The notes under the pieces were generated by a model. It saw nothing but the letters and a program-made list of their open reading frames with translations, ran no database searches and was not told the origin of the DNA. The position numbers and the translations under genes were made by a program. This document shows, piece by piece, positions 10,464-23,600 of a stretch of 64,000 nucleotides of DNA. Each line of letters opens with the position of its first letter. Position 1 is the stretch's first letter. This stretch comes from Achatina immaculata (Eukaryota > Mollusca > Gastropoda > Stylommatophora > Achatinidae). The DNA lies in contig CM019718.1 of assembly GCA_009760885.1 (NCBI GenBank), positions 31,726,530 through 31,790,529 on the forward strand, in the 5' to 3' direction.

Positions 10464-11864
10464 ATACTGACTGTTTTTTTTAAAAATTGTGAAGTACCTT
10501 CTGTGGTCAGATTCACAATATTACGCTAACTAACACTGCCTGTTTCATTGTAACTGTTTTTCTTATACCATTTGTTAGGACAAACCCAGGGATGGTTATC
10601 TAATTCTTTTTAGATGTGTGAATATTTATTCTTCACATTGTCCATTTTTCAGATACTGAGAAATCTGCAGCAGATTGTTTTAACAGTCCGCGTGGCTGAA
10701 TGTTCTCGTTTTTGTGTCTGTCAGGTTTTCCTTGTCGGCTTTTATTGTCTTTGGTGTTATGATTACCAACAAGAGAAGCATACTTCGGTGTATAAATGTT
10801 TACTGTACATTATACTTTTATTTCTGGAACATAGCATCCAGACATTTTATATTGCATCTTTCTCCCATCAGATGTCATCAAGTCGTGGCCTTTTCTTTTC
10901 TAATTACCTTGCTCAGCGTTTACGCTACATTATCCAGTAGTTTGTTATCTTCACATTTCTCCTTGTTTACTTTTCAACGATTTAGAAGAAATAGAGAGTT
11001 TTGTTGTACGCTTTCTGTTCACGTCTTGTTCTCAAATCGAGCTATTGTCGCTTCAGGTTCTTTTCTGTAAATATTTTAATATTTGAAATGAAATAAAATA
11101 TTCTTTTTATCATTCTTCGGTACTGACCGTGCATTGTATATTGAAACTGTTCACTGTTAAATGTTTAGTGCTAGTTTATGCAAATCTTTTGGCTTCTCTC
11201 TACAGTTCATCATAAAAAGAAAAGAAGAAAAGAACTAATAGTTTTTACCATGTGACCTAAAGAGAAAATGACGGAAAACAGTTTTCTTTCATAAACATAA
11301 AAATGGAGTGAAGTATATAGTTTTTACAGTTTGCGCTGGACAAAATGAGAAAAGGAGCGCATTAATCATTAACATTCTTTCAGAAACTGCTTCATAACTT
11401 ACAAAGCTTGCAAGCACTTGCAGTTTGTTAAAGGGAACTATCTCCTAGTCCAGCTCAACATTTTATGTTAGGGTAGTCTTTAGTGGAGATTTTCAGATCT
11501 TCGAACTATCCACACGAGAAGACTGTCTTAATGTTTAGCAGTTTGAAGTTCTGACTTGACCTGTAGTGTCTCTGGGGTGTCGCCTAGATCCGGAGATTTA
11601 CTAGCGAGCCCTGGACGTCATTTTTGTTGTAGAATTTTCTTCATTATACTATGTGCGTGTGTAAGAGAGAGTCTGTCTGTCCGTCAAACATATCTTCCAT
11701 TGAGAAACGCTTGGGATAAGATCGTCACATAATGTAGCTTTTCTTATCATGTCTCCTGTGTATTTGTCTTGCGGGACGTGTTTTGGTGCTTGTGTTTGGC
11801 TTGGTTTGTTGACACATTAAAGGGTGAAGTGGTCATTCTCACGCTTTCTGGCTTTCCCTTCCTC

Positions 11865-11945
11865 AGCTCCAGGAGGTACCAGGTATCCATTTGTAGGCTG
11901 AGGGGAGTCAAACCACCTAAGAGAATGCACTGACTACTTCGCTAC
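11865..11945 (-). repeat. SINE-like core fragment
   Basis: Plus-strand GGTACCAGGTATCCATTT followed by GTAGGCTGAGGGGAGTC resembles, in opposite orientation, the segment around 34915-34960 (AAATGGGTACC). The shared core suggests two copies of one short interspersed repeat. Both are partial. Confidence 0.4.
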
Positions 11946-12049
11946 TCTGTCACATAATCTCTTCTTTCCTCTCCCGCTTTCTGTTGTATCACTGTTTGAA
12001 AGTGCCTTATTTTTTAGCAAGGAATATATCTGTCACTGATATTCTTAGT

Positions 12050-14868
12050 CCCCCGTGTGGTACCCGGGATCTATAAAGAATAGGACCACTGTACCCTACT
12101 ACGCATGATCATAAAAGGCGACTAAGGAGGGTTCAGCATACCCTATTTGGAAAAAAAAACAATCAGACAGCTACAGAAACAGAAGCAAGGGAAAAAAAAC
12201 AAATGCAGGTGGAAGGAGAAATGCTTATGAGTCCATGAAGGTTGTGGATGAAAGCCAGCTACTGGAAGTCCCCAGCCCGACTGCAGACCTCCTGGAACCT
12301 AAACACAAGATGCAAATGGGCAACTGGAATGTAAGAACACCTAATTAGACTGTAAAACTAGCACAAACCATCAAGGAAATGCCCAGATACAAACTAGACA
12401 TACTAGGAATACAAGAAGCAAGATGGATAGGACAAGGCTAGAAGGAAATTAACAACACAGCACACAGAAGATACAATAATATGGTCAGGTAAAGATGATC
12501 ATCATGAAGGAGGAGTAGCATTGATTATGACAAAAGAAGCAACAAGAGCTTTGCTGAAATGGACCCCTATAAATGATAGATTATTATGTGCACGCTTCAA
12601 CTCAAGATTCACGAAGCTGTCTATTATAGTTTGTTATGCACCAACAGAAGCAGCTGAAGAGGAATTAAAAGAAGATTTTTACAACAGCCTCCAAGCCACA
12701 GTAGAAACAATACCCAAGCATAATGTGCTACTCATCTTGGGCGACCAAAATCGGAGAACACAGAAATATACGTTCTGATACAACAAAACTGAAAGACCAG
12801 CAAACAAGAAATGAATTCTCAATAGTACTTAATAACTGCTTCAGTGTCCTACAAGACGAAGCAGAAATGTCCATACTAGAGTTCAATAAAACACTACAGG
12901 AAACAGCAAAAGAGGTGCTGGGATATCAAAAACGGAGAAAAGAGGAATGGATAAGCAAGACCACATGGGATAAGATAGAGCAAAGAAAAGAAATCAAGAA
13001 AAAATTACTGAACACCAAATCACAACGGCTTAAAGAACAAGTTTTAAGTAATTATACACAAAAGACAAAGAAGTGAAGGAATCATACCTTCAAGATAAAG
13101 CGTCAGTACTAAGACAACTTAGCAGAAGCAGCAGAGAAAGCAGCATATGCAGATGACATGAAAACCATATACAAAACCACAAAGCAGATGACAGGTAACT
13201 TCAGTAAAAGATGTGAGAATGCAGTAAGGACACATAAGGGACAACTTGTCAGTGGAGAAAGAGAAAAAACTGAAAGATGGAGGGAACACTTTAACACCCT
13301 ACTAAACAGAACACAAGCAGCACAAGCAATAGACATACCTGAAGCAAAAATGAAACTAAACATCAATACATGACCAATAACAATAAGTGAAGTAAAGGAG
13401 GCAATAAAGAAGCTAAAATTAGACAGGGCACCTGGTGAAGATGAAGTGACTGCTGAGATGTTGAAAGCAGAAGAGAAAGAAACACCAAAACAACACTGCC
13501 GGATACTACAACAAATCTGGGATCTAAAAAAAAAAGCTCAAGAAGAGTGGAAAACTGGCCTTATAGTAAAACTACCAAAGAAGGGTGACCTGTGAGATTG
13601 CGGGAACTGGAGAGGCATTACCCTACTGTCACTCATCAGTAAAGTATTTTGCAGAATAATCATCAACTGAATTGTACCAGCACTTGAGAGAAAACTTCGG
13701 AAAGAGCAGGCAGGATTTAGGAAAGGAAAATCACGCATATACCACATATTTGTACTTAGGCAAATATATTAGAACAGACAAATAAGTGGCATAGCACAAT
13801 ATATGCATTGTTTATAGATGTTGAGAAAGCCTTTGACAGTGTCAACAGAGATGCACTGTGGAAAATCCTAAGATGGCATGGCCTCCCCCATAAGATAGTG
13901 AATGTAATCAAAGCCCTGTACGAGGGTTTTCAGTGCAAAGTTATCTGTGGAGAACATACCTCCAGCAGCTTTAGAGTACAAACAGCAGTGAAGCAGGGAT
14001 GTGTACTATCATCAACATTATTTATCTTGGCAGTAGACTGGTTAATGAAGGAGGCAACATCAGACAAACGCAGAGGATTACAATGGACCCTTGACACAGT
14101 GCTGGAGGACCTTGACTTTGCAGACATTTGTCTAATATCAAGCAAACAACATAGGACTAAAGATCAACGTAGGAAAGACAAAGTTAATGAAGCAAACTGT
14201 GAACAACAGAAATGTACTCAGAGTAGATAGCAAGTTAGTGGAGGAGGTCAGTGAATTTGTATAGCTTGGCAGTAGAGTAGTAGAAAATGGAGACATCACA
14301 GAGGACATCAACATCAGACTTACTAGAGCAAACCAGGCTTTTGCAATGCTGCAGACTATATGGAAATTTAAAAAAAAACTGAGCATGAAGACGAAAATCA
14401 GGATATTTAAGAGTAATGTTCTAAGTGTACTACTCTATGGAAGTGAATGCTGGAAAATCACCAAAACCATAGAAAACAAGTTGAATTCTTTCCAGACTAA
14501 ATGTTTACAAAGAATTAGAAAAGTATTTTGGCCAAACACTTTAAGAAATAACATCTTGTTGGCAGAAATGCAGATGAAGCCACTGACAGCAATTATTGAG
14601 GAAAGACGCTAGCGATGGTTGGGACATGTGCTCCGAGTGACCGACAACTCACTACCAAAAACAGCACTAAGATGGACACCACAGGGGAACAGAAGTAAGG
14701 GTAGACCAAAAGAGACATGGAGAAATAAAACAGAAAGGGTGTTGAGCAATAGAGGCCTCACCTGGGCAATAGCAGAAAAAAAGGCAAAGGACAGGCATTT
14801 GTGGAAAACCCTTGCAGAAGCCCTATGTGCCCTGGGCACTTAAGGTTCAGAGAGAGAGAGAGAGAGAG
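12050..14868 (+). mobile_element. LINE family A, copy 2, internally deleted and decayed
   Basis: Shares the 5' terminus CCCCCGTGTGGTACCCGGG and the 3' end GGTTCAG(AG)n with copy 1. It is flanked by a 9-bp target duplication with one mismatch: ATTCTTAGT at 12041-12049 and ATTCTCAGT at 14869-14877. About 350 bp of endonuclease is missing at about 12745, where LGD of LGDFNAKVG joins directly to the GEHRK segment, removing the SDH catalytic motif. There are also several stops and frameshifts, for example after EERR near 14612. Confidence 0.92.
12237..14843 (+). pseudogene. Decayed LINE endonuclease/RT ORF (copy 2)
   Basis: Open fragments keep recognisable pieces: LSIIVCYAPTEAAEEEL (about 12620-12670), LQETAKEVLGYQKRRKEEW (about 12895), VEKAFDSVNRDALWKIL (about 13820), AVKQGCVLSSTLFILAVDW (about 13985) and [16 protein letters not shown] (about 14675). 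The FADD box has lost a residue (LDFADICL). The endonuclease deletion and multiple stops make it non-functional. Confidence 0.9.
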
Positions 14869-14877
14869 ATTCTCAGT

Positions 14878-16261
14878 GCAGGTTTTCCTTTGTTACATTG
14901 TTAGATACCCAGGATTAATCTCATTGTGTGTCATACCACTTTGTGATAGTACACGGTAGATTCAATACTCGTCAAACCAGTCACCTGTTTAATGTATGGA
15001 ATTAGTGATTCATTTGAAAAGGAATTCGTTCATTCAGGTGCGTGATATGCACTTCTCTGGGCCATCTTTATATTAAAAGCTGAAAGAACAAGACCTCCCC
15101 CCCCCCCCCGGAAAGAAGAGACAGAAATTTTCTCACAGTCGAAGGCAAGGTGCTATCTTAGCAGTCATTTGACGGGATCTGTTGCATGTTCTGCTACACT
15201 GTGACAGAGAGGCCATTTCCCTACCCTTTAATCAGCAAGAGATCAGCGCAGCAATTAGCGGTGTGCTTTCTCTTTATCACTTGTCATGCACGAACAGGCA
15301 GCCTACAAGAAGCTCTTGCTGTGACAGTTAACTGTAGAACGTAAGAAGAGCACACATTAATCATGCAGTCTCCAGCACTCGAAGCTTCATTGTCTATCTC
15401 TTCTGCTTGGACTTTCTAGAAACCACTTAAACTGTCATTTACTTTTCAATTCATGTGTTATAGTCTTTGTAATGTTAGTGGTTCTACGAGTATGTTGTAT
15501 GAATAAACGTACCAGAATGCGTCCTCTTTTGGATGTTGTCTTTTAGATGAAATGTCTGTATAGAAGATGCAGAAAAGTTGGATGTTGTCTGTTGTATGAT
15601 ATTATCTGTATAGAAGATACAAGAGAGTTACATGCGGTCTCTTAGATGTTGTCTGTTGTATGAAATATCTGTATAGAAGAAAGTTAGATGTTGTCTGTTG
15701 TATTTTCGTACGAGTGCATTTATAAAAGAAAATAATAAGTTGTTTTCACAAAGCACACGTGATGAAAATGGCTGATGTGTCTGGTCCTGTCATGCGCAGT
15801 CTTTTCTTTTCTCATCTTGTCATAGAGAGCGGCTTTTGGCCTGCTACACAAACCTTGGGAACAGTGATCGTGCTTCTTCCTCACTTCACCCCCTTCTCTA
15901 GTGATTTTTACTGGCCGCTGTAATATTGTGTTAGAGACCACTCACTGCCTCCTGCACAGACAAAAAGTAACGGAGAGAGGAATATAGTCCGTTTCTTCTT
16001 TTTTTTTCTTCATGTTCTGAAGTCTCTGCCAGATGATTGGAAACTGATGATCTTGGGGGTAGCAGTGGAAGCATTTGGCTTGCTTGATTTCTCGGGGTCT
16101 TGACACATGAAGATGGGTGGGGTGCCCTAATCGCCAACAGCGGTACAAGGTTTCTGAGTCAGCTCTGTCACCATGATTATCATTCGGTTCTGTCTCTTTG
16201 CATCATTTGCCATAGAGCATTTCAAGAAATAAGGTACTTGGAAGAGGAGTTTTGTATGATA
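14878..16261. other. Non-coding stretch, short imperfect repeats
   Basis: I see no gene. A run of C lies at about 15100. Between about 15525 and 15700 an imperfect unit of roughly 50 bp with GATGTTGTCTGTTGTATGA and CTGTATAGAAGA recurs three to four times. The remainder is unique AT-rich sequence. Confidence 0.5.
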
Positions 16262-17405
16262 CATTCATACGGTGGCATTTACAAGTAGACTGTATAAACT
16301 AGTTTCAAACGGTGGTATTTACAAATAGACTGTATAATATAGTTTCGTACAGTGGCATTTACAAGTAAACTGCATAATCTAGTTTCGTACGGTGGCATCT
16401 ACAAATAAGCTGTATAGTCTAGTTTCGAACGGTGGCATTTACAAGTAGGCTGGTCATATGTTAACCAAAGTTTAAGGTTGGTACTACTAATCTATGTACA
16501 TGTGCCCCAGACTGTGGAACATATCCTCCAGAACTGCACCAACTATGAGACACTGAGAAATAATTACTGGCCCAGTGAAACCACTAAAGAAGATAAGCTC
16601 TACGGTTCCATACATGAATTACAAAAAACAGTAAAATTTATCCAAGAGACAGGACTGTAGATATAGACAGACAATGCGAACGAAGAAGAAGAAGACAAGT
16701 AGACTGTACAGTCTAATTTGGAAAGGTGGCATTTACAAGTAGACTGTACAGTCTAATTTGGAAAGGTGGCATTTACAAGTAGATTACAGTGTAGTTTAGA
16801 GCGGTGGCATTTACAAGTAGACTGTATAATATAGTTAGTTTTGTACAGTGATATTTACAAGTAGACTGTATAATATAGTTTCGTATGGTGATATTTACAA
16901 GTAGACTGTATAATATAGTTTCGTATGGTGATATTTACAAGTAGACTGTATAATATAGTTTCGTATGGTGATATTTACAAGTAGACTGTATAATATAGTT
17001 TCGTATGGTGATATTTACAAGTAGACTGTATAATATAGTTTCGTATGGTGATATTTACAAGTAGACTGTATAATATAGTTTCGTATGGTGATATTTACAA
17101 GTAGACTGTATAATATAGTTTCGTATGGTGATATTTACAAGTAGATTGTATAATATAGTTTCGTACGGTAGCGTTTACAAGTAGACTATAATATAGTTTC
17201 GTACAGTGGCATTTGCAAGTAGACTGTATAATATAGGTTTGTACGATGGCATTTGCAAGTAGACTTTTAGTATAGTTTCATATGGTGGCATTTACATGTG
17301 GATTATAATATTGTTTCGTACAGTGGCATTTATAAGTAGACTGTATAATATAGTTTCGTACAATGGCATTTATAAGTGGACCGTATATTAGTTTCGCACA
17401 ACGGC
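16262..17405. repeat. 40-bp satellite array
   Basis: The unit contains GGTGATATTTACAAGTAGAC then TGTATAATATAGTTTCGTAT. The centre (about 16860-17160) is eight almost identical 40-bp copies; both flanks are diverged copies with GGTGGCATTTACAAG, as expected when homogenisation acts on the middle. A LINE fragment interrupts it at about 16453-16693. The array ends some 70 bp before the first PLC-beta exon. Confidence 0.93.
16453..16693 (+). mobile_element. Short LINE 3' fragment with (GAA)n tail inside the 40-bp satellite
   Basis: Encodes PQTVEHILQNCTNYETLRNN, then YWPSETTKEDKLYGS, KTVKFIQETGL and a stop. This is the usual C-terminus of Jockey-like LINE reverse transcriptases (zinc-knuckle-like C/H region 'TVEHIL--C'). 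The 3' end is a GAAGAAGAAGAA tail. ACAAGTAGGCTG before and ACAAGTAGACTG after are either a target duplication or simply two satellite units. Confidence 0.75.
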
Positions 17406-17477
17406 GTTTACAAACATAATTTATTTGACACTCTCCTACTTGAACCACATTTCAGTATTATGATTATTTCTTCCTAG

Positions 17478-17621
17478 GATCAGAAATTAAAAGAGTCGCT
17501 TATGATTGGTCAGATGGACGTGCCTCTGGAAGACAAGATGGTGACAGTCGTACACGGCAGCAGGGACATGGTCAACGTGGAGTTTGTTCATTTTGTGTGT
17601 GCCCACAAAGAAACAGCTCAG
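17478..17621 (+). CDS. PLCB: PLC-beta exon, PH domain (part 1)
   Basis: Preceded by a pyrimidine-rich acceptor ending TTCCTAG and followed by the donor GTCAGT. The 48 codons read [14 protein letters not shown], then [12 protein letters not shown] and [18 protein letters not shown]. This is the stretch of the PLC-beta PH domain in which family members have a 'LEEKLMTVV-G-D-VN--F-NF-A' pattern. The phase is taken as 0 on both sides. The preceding exon, which should carry the rest of the PH domain, was not found upstream. A 40-bp satellite ends only about 70 bp before the acceptor. Confidence 0.9.
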
Positions 17622-20600
17622 GTCAGTGTATAGTGTGATGCTTTTATATCTGTTTTTATGTTGATATGGTGCTCTGTCTTGACTAATATTAATTCGTGTT
17701 GTTTATACTAGAGTTGATTGTAGGATCTATTTGTGTTAAATTTTGTGTGTGTGTGTGTGTTTGTTTTTTATGTTGATTATAAGGATCCTCTTATGTTAAG
17801 GTCCAACAAATATGAATGATTTTTAAACCTAGTTTTTAGATGTGTTATAGAGATGACACGGTTATATTATGATTTTCATGATGTGGCTGACCCAGCAAAG
17901 ATTCGTGTATCTGTATTCCACACTTCACGTATACTAGCACGTCAGACAGACCGAACCACGATGAGAAGAATATTGTGGATTGTGTTGAGAATGAAGTAGA
18001 TACTGTATTTTATATCATCTCTTGATACTTTCAGCTGTGGGCTGACGAGCTTCTCAAATACTCTACCAATCTTCTGGCCTTGAACAGTAGTTCCCTGACA
18101 TACTTGCACAAGTTGTTTACCCGATGTAGCCTGGTTCTTAACACAGATGGCAGGATTTCACTGAAGAAGTAAGTGCTGGCTGTTTTGTGTTTGCAAGTGG
18201 CTGCAACGGTGGCTAGTTCGGGCCATAAACGGACACGTTTTTGCTGCTTTAAGGATGTTGTCTGTCGCCCTCTGTTCTTTGATTCCAAATTGTCTATCAA
18301 AATAGCAACATGTGACTGTTCAAAGTGATGGGAAAGGAAATGGAAATATGATTTTTAATTTAAAACTCTGTAAACGCTAGGTAACCGAAACAAAATTAAA
18401 ACAAGCCTCCAGTCTGTGAATTTCCTGCCACACAGCTCTCACTAAAATAACATAAAATTGGCTTTTATATATAAATGATGATAACTGTCTGATACAGTTT
18501 TTGCTGACTTTAAAAAAAGTATTTTATAGGACTGCCCGTGAAATTGTTATTTAAAAAAAAGTTGGATATGTCTAGAATACATCGTGGACAAAGAAAACTT
18601 ATATACTTCGTTTCTCTCAGACGGACAGAGAAGTAAATGTGCTTCAGAAGTTTGATGTCCAATCTGTTTGAGGTTAATAGTGGTGTCCCACAAGGTTCTG
18701 TAAATCCAGTTCATCTTGAGAAATTCTATTATGAACTTTACACCCATGACTATATAATTTACACTAGTGACTGCTGCTGTGTCGGTATATAATCAGGTCT
18801 ACGAGTTGAAAGAAGTGACCTAAGTAAATGGACCAGTAATAATATAATGATGATAAACACATACTCATTACACTCAAGCCAGAAGTTGATAGTTTCACCA
18901 AAAACAACACTGCGGCTATAATCCTTAATTTTTATACATGGAAAAATGTTAGTTGGCATAGAACTTTAGGTCTTACTAGTGACCAAAACGTATAACTCAT
19001 AAACTTTACCAGTTAACTAAACATTTGATCAACTAAGACACGAAACATCACAAATGGACACACACTTAGACCACTGCTGATAGTCTAACATGAAAAGGCT
19101 TTACTCATTTAAAAAACGAGCACCACAACGAGCGACAGACCACGGATCAGAACAGAACAGCTCAGACTTATACTTCTGAAAAGTAGACTCGTTTTTTCAA
19201 CAGAAGCAGGATTTGTTTAGAAAACTCTCCGCCTTATTTGTGGTCGCTGTTCAGACCTAATCTTAAACATAGTCAGCGTATAAATGCCTATTTGCTAATA
19301 AAATCTAGCCTTGCTTACTCTTCTGCTCATTTCTGAAATACCCTTCCATTTCACCTAAAACTTATAAAAACATATTCACTCTTTCAACTTTTAAGATTTT
19401 TGAATGTATCTTTGAATTTGATTATATCTCTCTCCCCATCTTCATCCCTATACTCCTTACCCCGTTCACACCCACCCCCAAATCAAAACTAGTACTTTCA
19501 TTATAGCTCTAGACTTGTGTAACAGTTAGAGTGTGTTTACAGAGTATATGGAATAGTTTTGTTAATATATACTAGCTTGTGTAGCGATATTGTTGTGTTG
19601 TGTGTGTGTGTGAATGTCATAATAATTACATGTCTTGTAATTAGTATGTTTTATATGTTATTGAAAGTGTGGATCAGAGACTGAATGCAAAAAGTTTTGT
19701 CATCTTAATTGTTATCATACTTTTCATGTACTTATTACTAAAAATATTGAGCTGAATGTTTGAAAGGTGAGAGAAGGATGAAGGGCTGGCGGAATGTCAG
19801 GCGGGCCAGCATGCCTCATTCGTCACTCTTTAAAAATAAAGTTCGTTCGTGACTGAACTTGAAACGATTTGCTGGCTATCCAAACACTATAGCACTGCAC
19901 CAAACACCCCATTCATCTGTTAGCTCATACAAGAAACTTGGAACTGTAGCAATTTAAAAAAGCCAGGTGAAAAAAAGTGGCATAAATCTAATATCACAAA
20001 ACACAGTAACTGTAATAGTTACAGTACCTGCTGTGTGTAATTGTATTTGTGTGTATAACCATTTAGGGTCATTTTAATCGAGTATAATGCGCTTCATGTA
20101 GCGTATTTCTTGGTGTGCCAAAATGAATTGTATAATATACTAGCTGAGTACCCGACATTGTCCGGGTATTTATTTATCCCAATCACGAAAGTTCTAGTCA
20201 TTTTCACAACCTTTCAGACGGTTCTACAATGTTCTATTCATTTCCACAATCTTCTAGATGTTTCTACAGAGCCTAGACGGTTTGATTATAAACATTTTTA
20301 GTTTAACCTCCAGGAGTAAGAATAAATAAATTCTTGGTTGAACTCACCTTTGAGCAAGCAACATAAAGTCCTTGTTAGAAACATGGCGATCTAAAATATA
20401 TATCTCTCTCCCTCTCTCTCTCCCTCTGTCCCTATCTCTCTCCTTACCTCTCCTTCTCTCACCTTCTCTCTTTCCTCTCTCTCTCCTTACTTCTCCCTCT
20501 CTCACCTTCTCTCTTCCCCCCCTCTCTCTCTCGAGCAGGGAACATAAAGTTGTCCGTGGGAGAAACATGGTGATCTCAAATCTCTTTCTCCCTCTCTCTC

Positions 20601-23600
20601 TCCCCCTGTCTATCTCTTTCTCCCTCTCCTCCTCTCTCTCTCTCTATGTCCCCCTCTTTCTCCCTCCCTTTCTGCCTCTTAAGGACAGGTTCCTCTTCAA
20701 CAAAGCCAAATTAATACATCAAATTCTTTCACGGCACGCCCCGCCTTATCTATGGAACCTGTTTAAATTTAGCCCAAAGTGCAGCCAACGCTTGAACAAC
20801 ATATGTCTTCCAAAACCTAGACTTGATCCTTACAAGAAAAGCTTTAGTTATTCTGCTGCTCTTCTTTGGAATACCCTCCCATCTTGTATAAAAAATATAA
20901 ATTATACTCCTTCCTACAACTACATGTTTTCCCAATATCTATTTGATGTCGACTACATGCCTCCATGAATTATAAAACTTAAAAAGTTATCTTAAACTGC
21001 TCTTACAGACACCGAATACAATTAATTGTTTTCTGAATAGTCCCGAAAATTTTGTTTAGTAGATAGTCATTTATATATGTATATAGTTACTTCTGTACTG
21101 AGTGAATGTTTAATAGCGAAACGTAAATGTTTTATTTTATTTTATGTCTCTCAGCTTCAGTGTTAATTATGTTTGTTACATGAACAGCATATTTGTAGAA
21201 TGTCTAGAATAGAGTGAAAGATGTACGATAAAGGGCAGAATGTCAGACGGGCCTGCGTGCCCAATTCTTAACCCTTTTGAAATAAAGATCAATCAATCAA
21301 TCAGTCTCTCCCTTGAGCAAGCAACATAAAGTTGTCCGTGGGAGAAACATGGCGATCTCAAATCTGTCTCTCTCCCTCTCTGTCCCTATCTCTCTCTCTC
21401 TCTCTCCCTCTCTCTCTCTTCCGGTCTCTCTCTCCCTCACCCTCTTCCCCCTCCCCCTCTCTCCCTCATTTGAAAAGCTAATTTGAAAAAATAAGAAACC
21501 GGCACACTATCACAGAGAAATACAATCTACTACAGAATACAATAAAAAAAAGCTAATATAAACATATGGAGAAAGCAAAGTTAACAATTATTTTTACAAA
21601 TATAATTAAAACAAAAAAGAGACCATCAACTAAAAGAGCGACATGACACTGTCACATTCCCTGACAGATGATAAACCGGAAGACTTGCCGAATATATATG
21701 ATGCTGTTGTCTAGTGTGAACTAAGTTAGAGTTTAACAGGCATAAAACGTCAAGTTTCTTTCCCACATCCAAGTCATGGAAGCAGTCAAAGGCAGGCGGA
21801 CCATGATTGTGCTAGAATGACACGATTGTCAGAGGCAGGTGGACCATGACTGTGCTATAATGACACGATTGTCGGGAAGAGACGAACCTTGATTGTGCTG
21901 TAATGACAAGATTGTCAAGGGCAGAAAACCTTGACTGTGCTATAGTGACACGATTGTCAGGGAGAGACGAACTTTGATTGTGCTATAATGACAAGATTGT
22001 CCAGGGCAGACGAACCTTGAACCTTGATTGTGCTATAATGACACGATTGTCAGGAGCAGGCGAACCTTGATTGTGCTATAATGACACGATTGTCAGGGAG
22101 AGACGAACCAAACTGTTCTATAATACGATTGTCAGGGGCAGACGAACCTTGACTGTGCTATAATGACACGATTGTCAGAGGCAAGCGAACCTTGATTGTG
22201 CTGTAATGACATGATTGCCAGGGGCAAACGAACCTTGACTGTACTATAATGACACGACTATCGGGACAGACGAACCTAGAGTGTACTATAATGACACGGT
22301 TATCGAGGCAGGGGAACCGTGCATGTGCTAGAGTAACACGACTGTTGGGCGAGGCGGACTGTGACTGTGCTAGAGTAACACGACTGTTGGGCCAGGCGGA
22401 CTGTGACTGTGCTAGAGTAACACGACTGTTGGGCGAGGCGGACTGTGACTGTGCTAGAGTAACACGATTGTTGGGCGAGGCGGACTGTGACTGTGCTAGA
22501 GTAACACGACTGTTGGGCGAGGCGGACTGTGACTGTGCTAGAGTAACACGACTGTTGGGCGAGACGGACTGTGACTGTGCTAGAGTAACACGATTGTTGG
22601 GCGAGGCGGACTGTGACTGTGCTAGAGTAACACGACTGTTGGGCGAGGCGGACTGTGACTGCTAGAGTAACACGATTGTTGGGCCAGGCGGACTGTGACT
22701 GTGCTAGAGTAACACGACTGTTGGGCGAGGCGGACTGTGACTGTGCTAGAGTAACACGATTGTTGGGCCAGGCGGACTGTGACTGTGCTAGAGTAACACG
22801 ACTGTTGGGCGAGGCGGACTGTGACTGTGCTAGAGTAACACGACTGTTGGGCGAGGCGGACTGTGACTGCTAGAGTAACACGATTGTTGGGCCAGGCGGA
22901 CTGTGACTGTGCTAGAGTAACACGACTGTTGGGCCAGGCGGACTGTGACTGTGCTAGAGTAACACGATTGTTGGGCGAGGCGGACTGTGACTGTGCTAGA
23001 GTAACACGATTGTTGGGCCAGGCGGACTGTGACTGTGCTAGAGTAACACGACTGTTGGGCGAGGCGGACTGTGACTGCTAGAGTAACACGATTGTTGGGC
23101 CAGGCGGACTGTGACTGTGCTAGAGTAACACGATTTTTGGGGCGGACTGACTATGGCTGTGCTAGAGTAACATGATTGTTTGGGGGGGGGCGCGGACTGT
23201 GACTGTGCTAGAGTAGGACGATTGTCGGAGTAGACGGACTGTGACTGTCCTGGAGTAGGACGATTGTCGGAGCAGACGGACTGTGACTGTGCTAGAGTAG
23301 GACGATTGTCGGAGTAGACGGACTGTGACTGTGCTAGAGTAGGACGATTGTCGGAGCAGACGGACTGTGACTGTCCTGGAGTAGGACGATTGTCGGAGCA
23401 GACGGACTGTGACTGTCCTGGAGTAGGACGATTGTCGGAGTAGACGGACTGTGACTGTCCTGGAGTAGGACGATTGTCGGAGTAGACGGACTGTGACTGT
23501 CCTGGAGTAGGACGATTGTCGGAGCAGATGGACTGTGACTGTCCTGGAGTAGGACGATTGTCGGAGTAGACGGACTGTGACTGTCCTGGAGTAGGACGAT

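Larger units (their letters stand above)
9870..12049. other. Non-coding stretch with LINE 3' end and SINE-like fragment
   Basis: Mostly AT-rich unique sequence with no recognised exon. Two items are listed separately: a LINE family C 3' terminus at about 10375-10463 and a SINE-like core at 11865-11945. A (TG)n run lies near 10220. Small ORFs around 10614-11070 show no recognisable domain. Confidence 0.5.
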
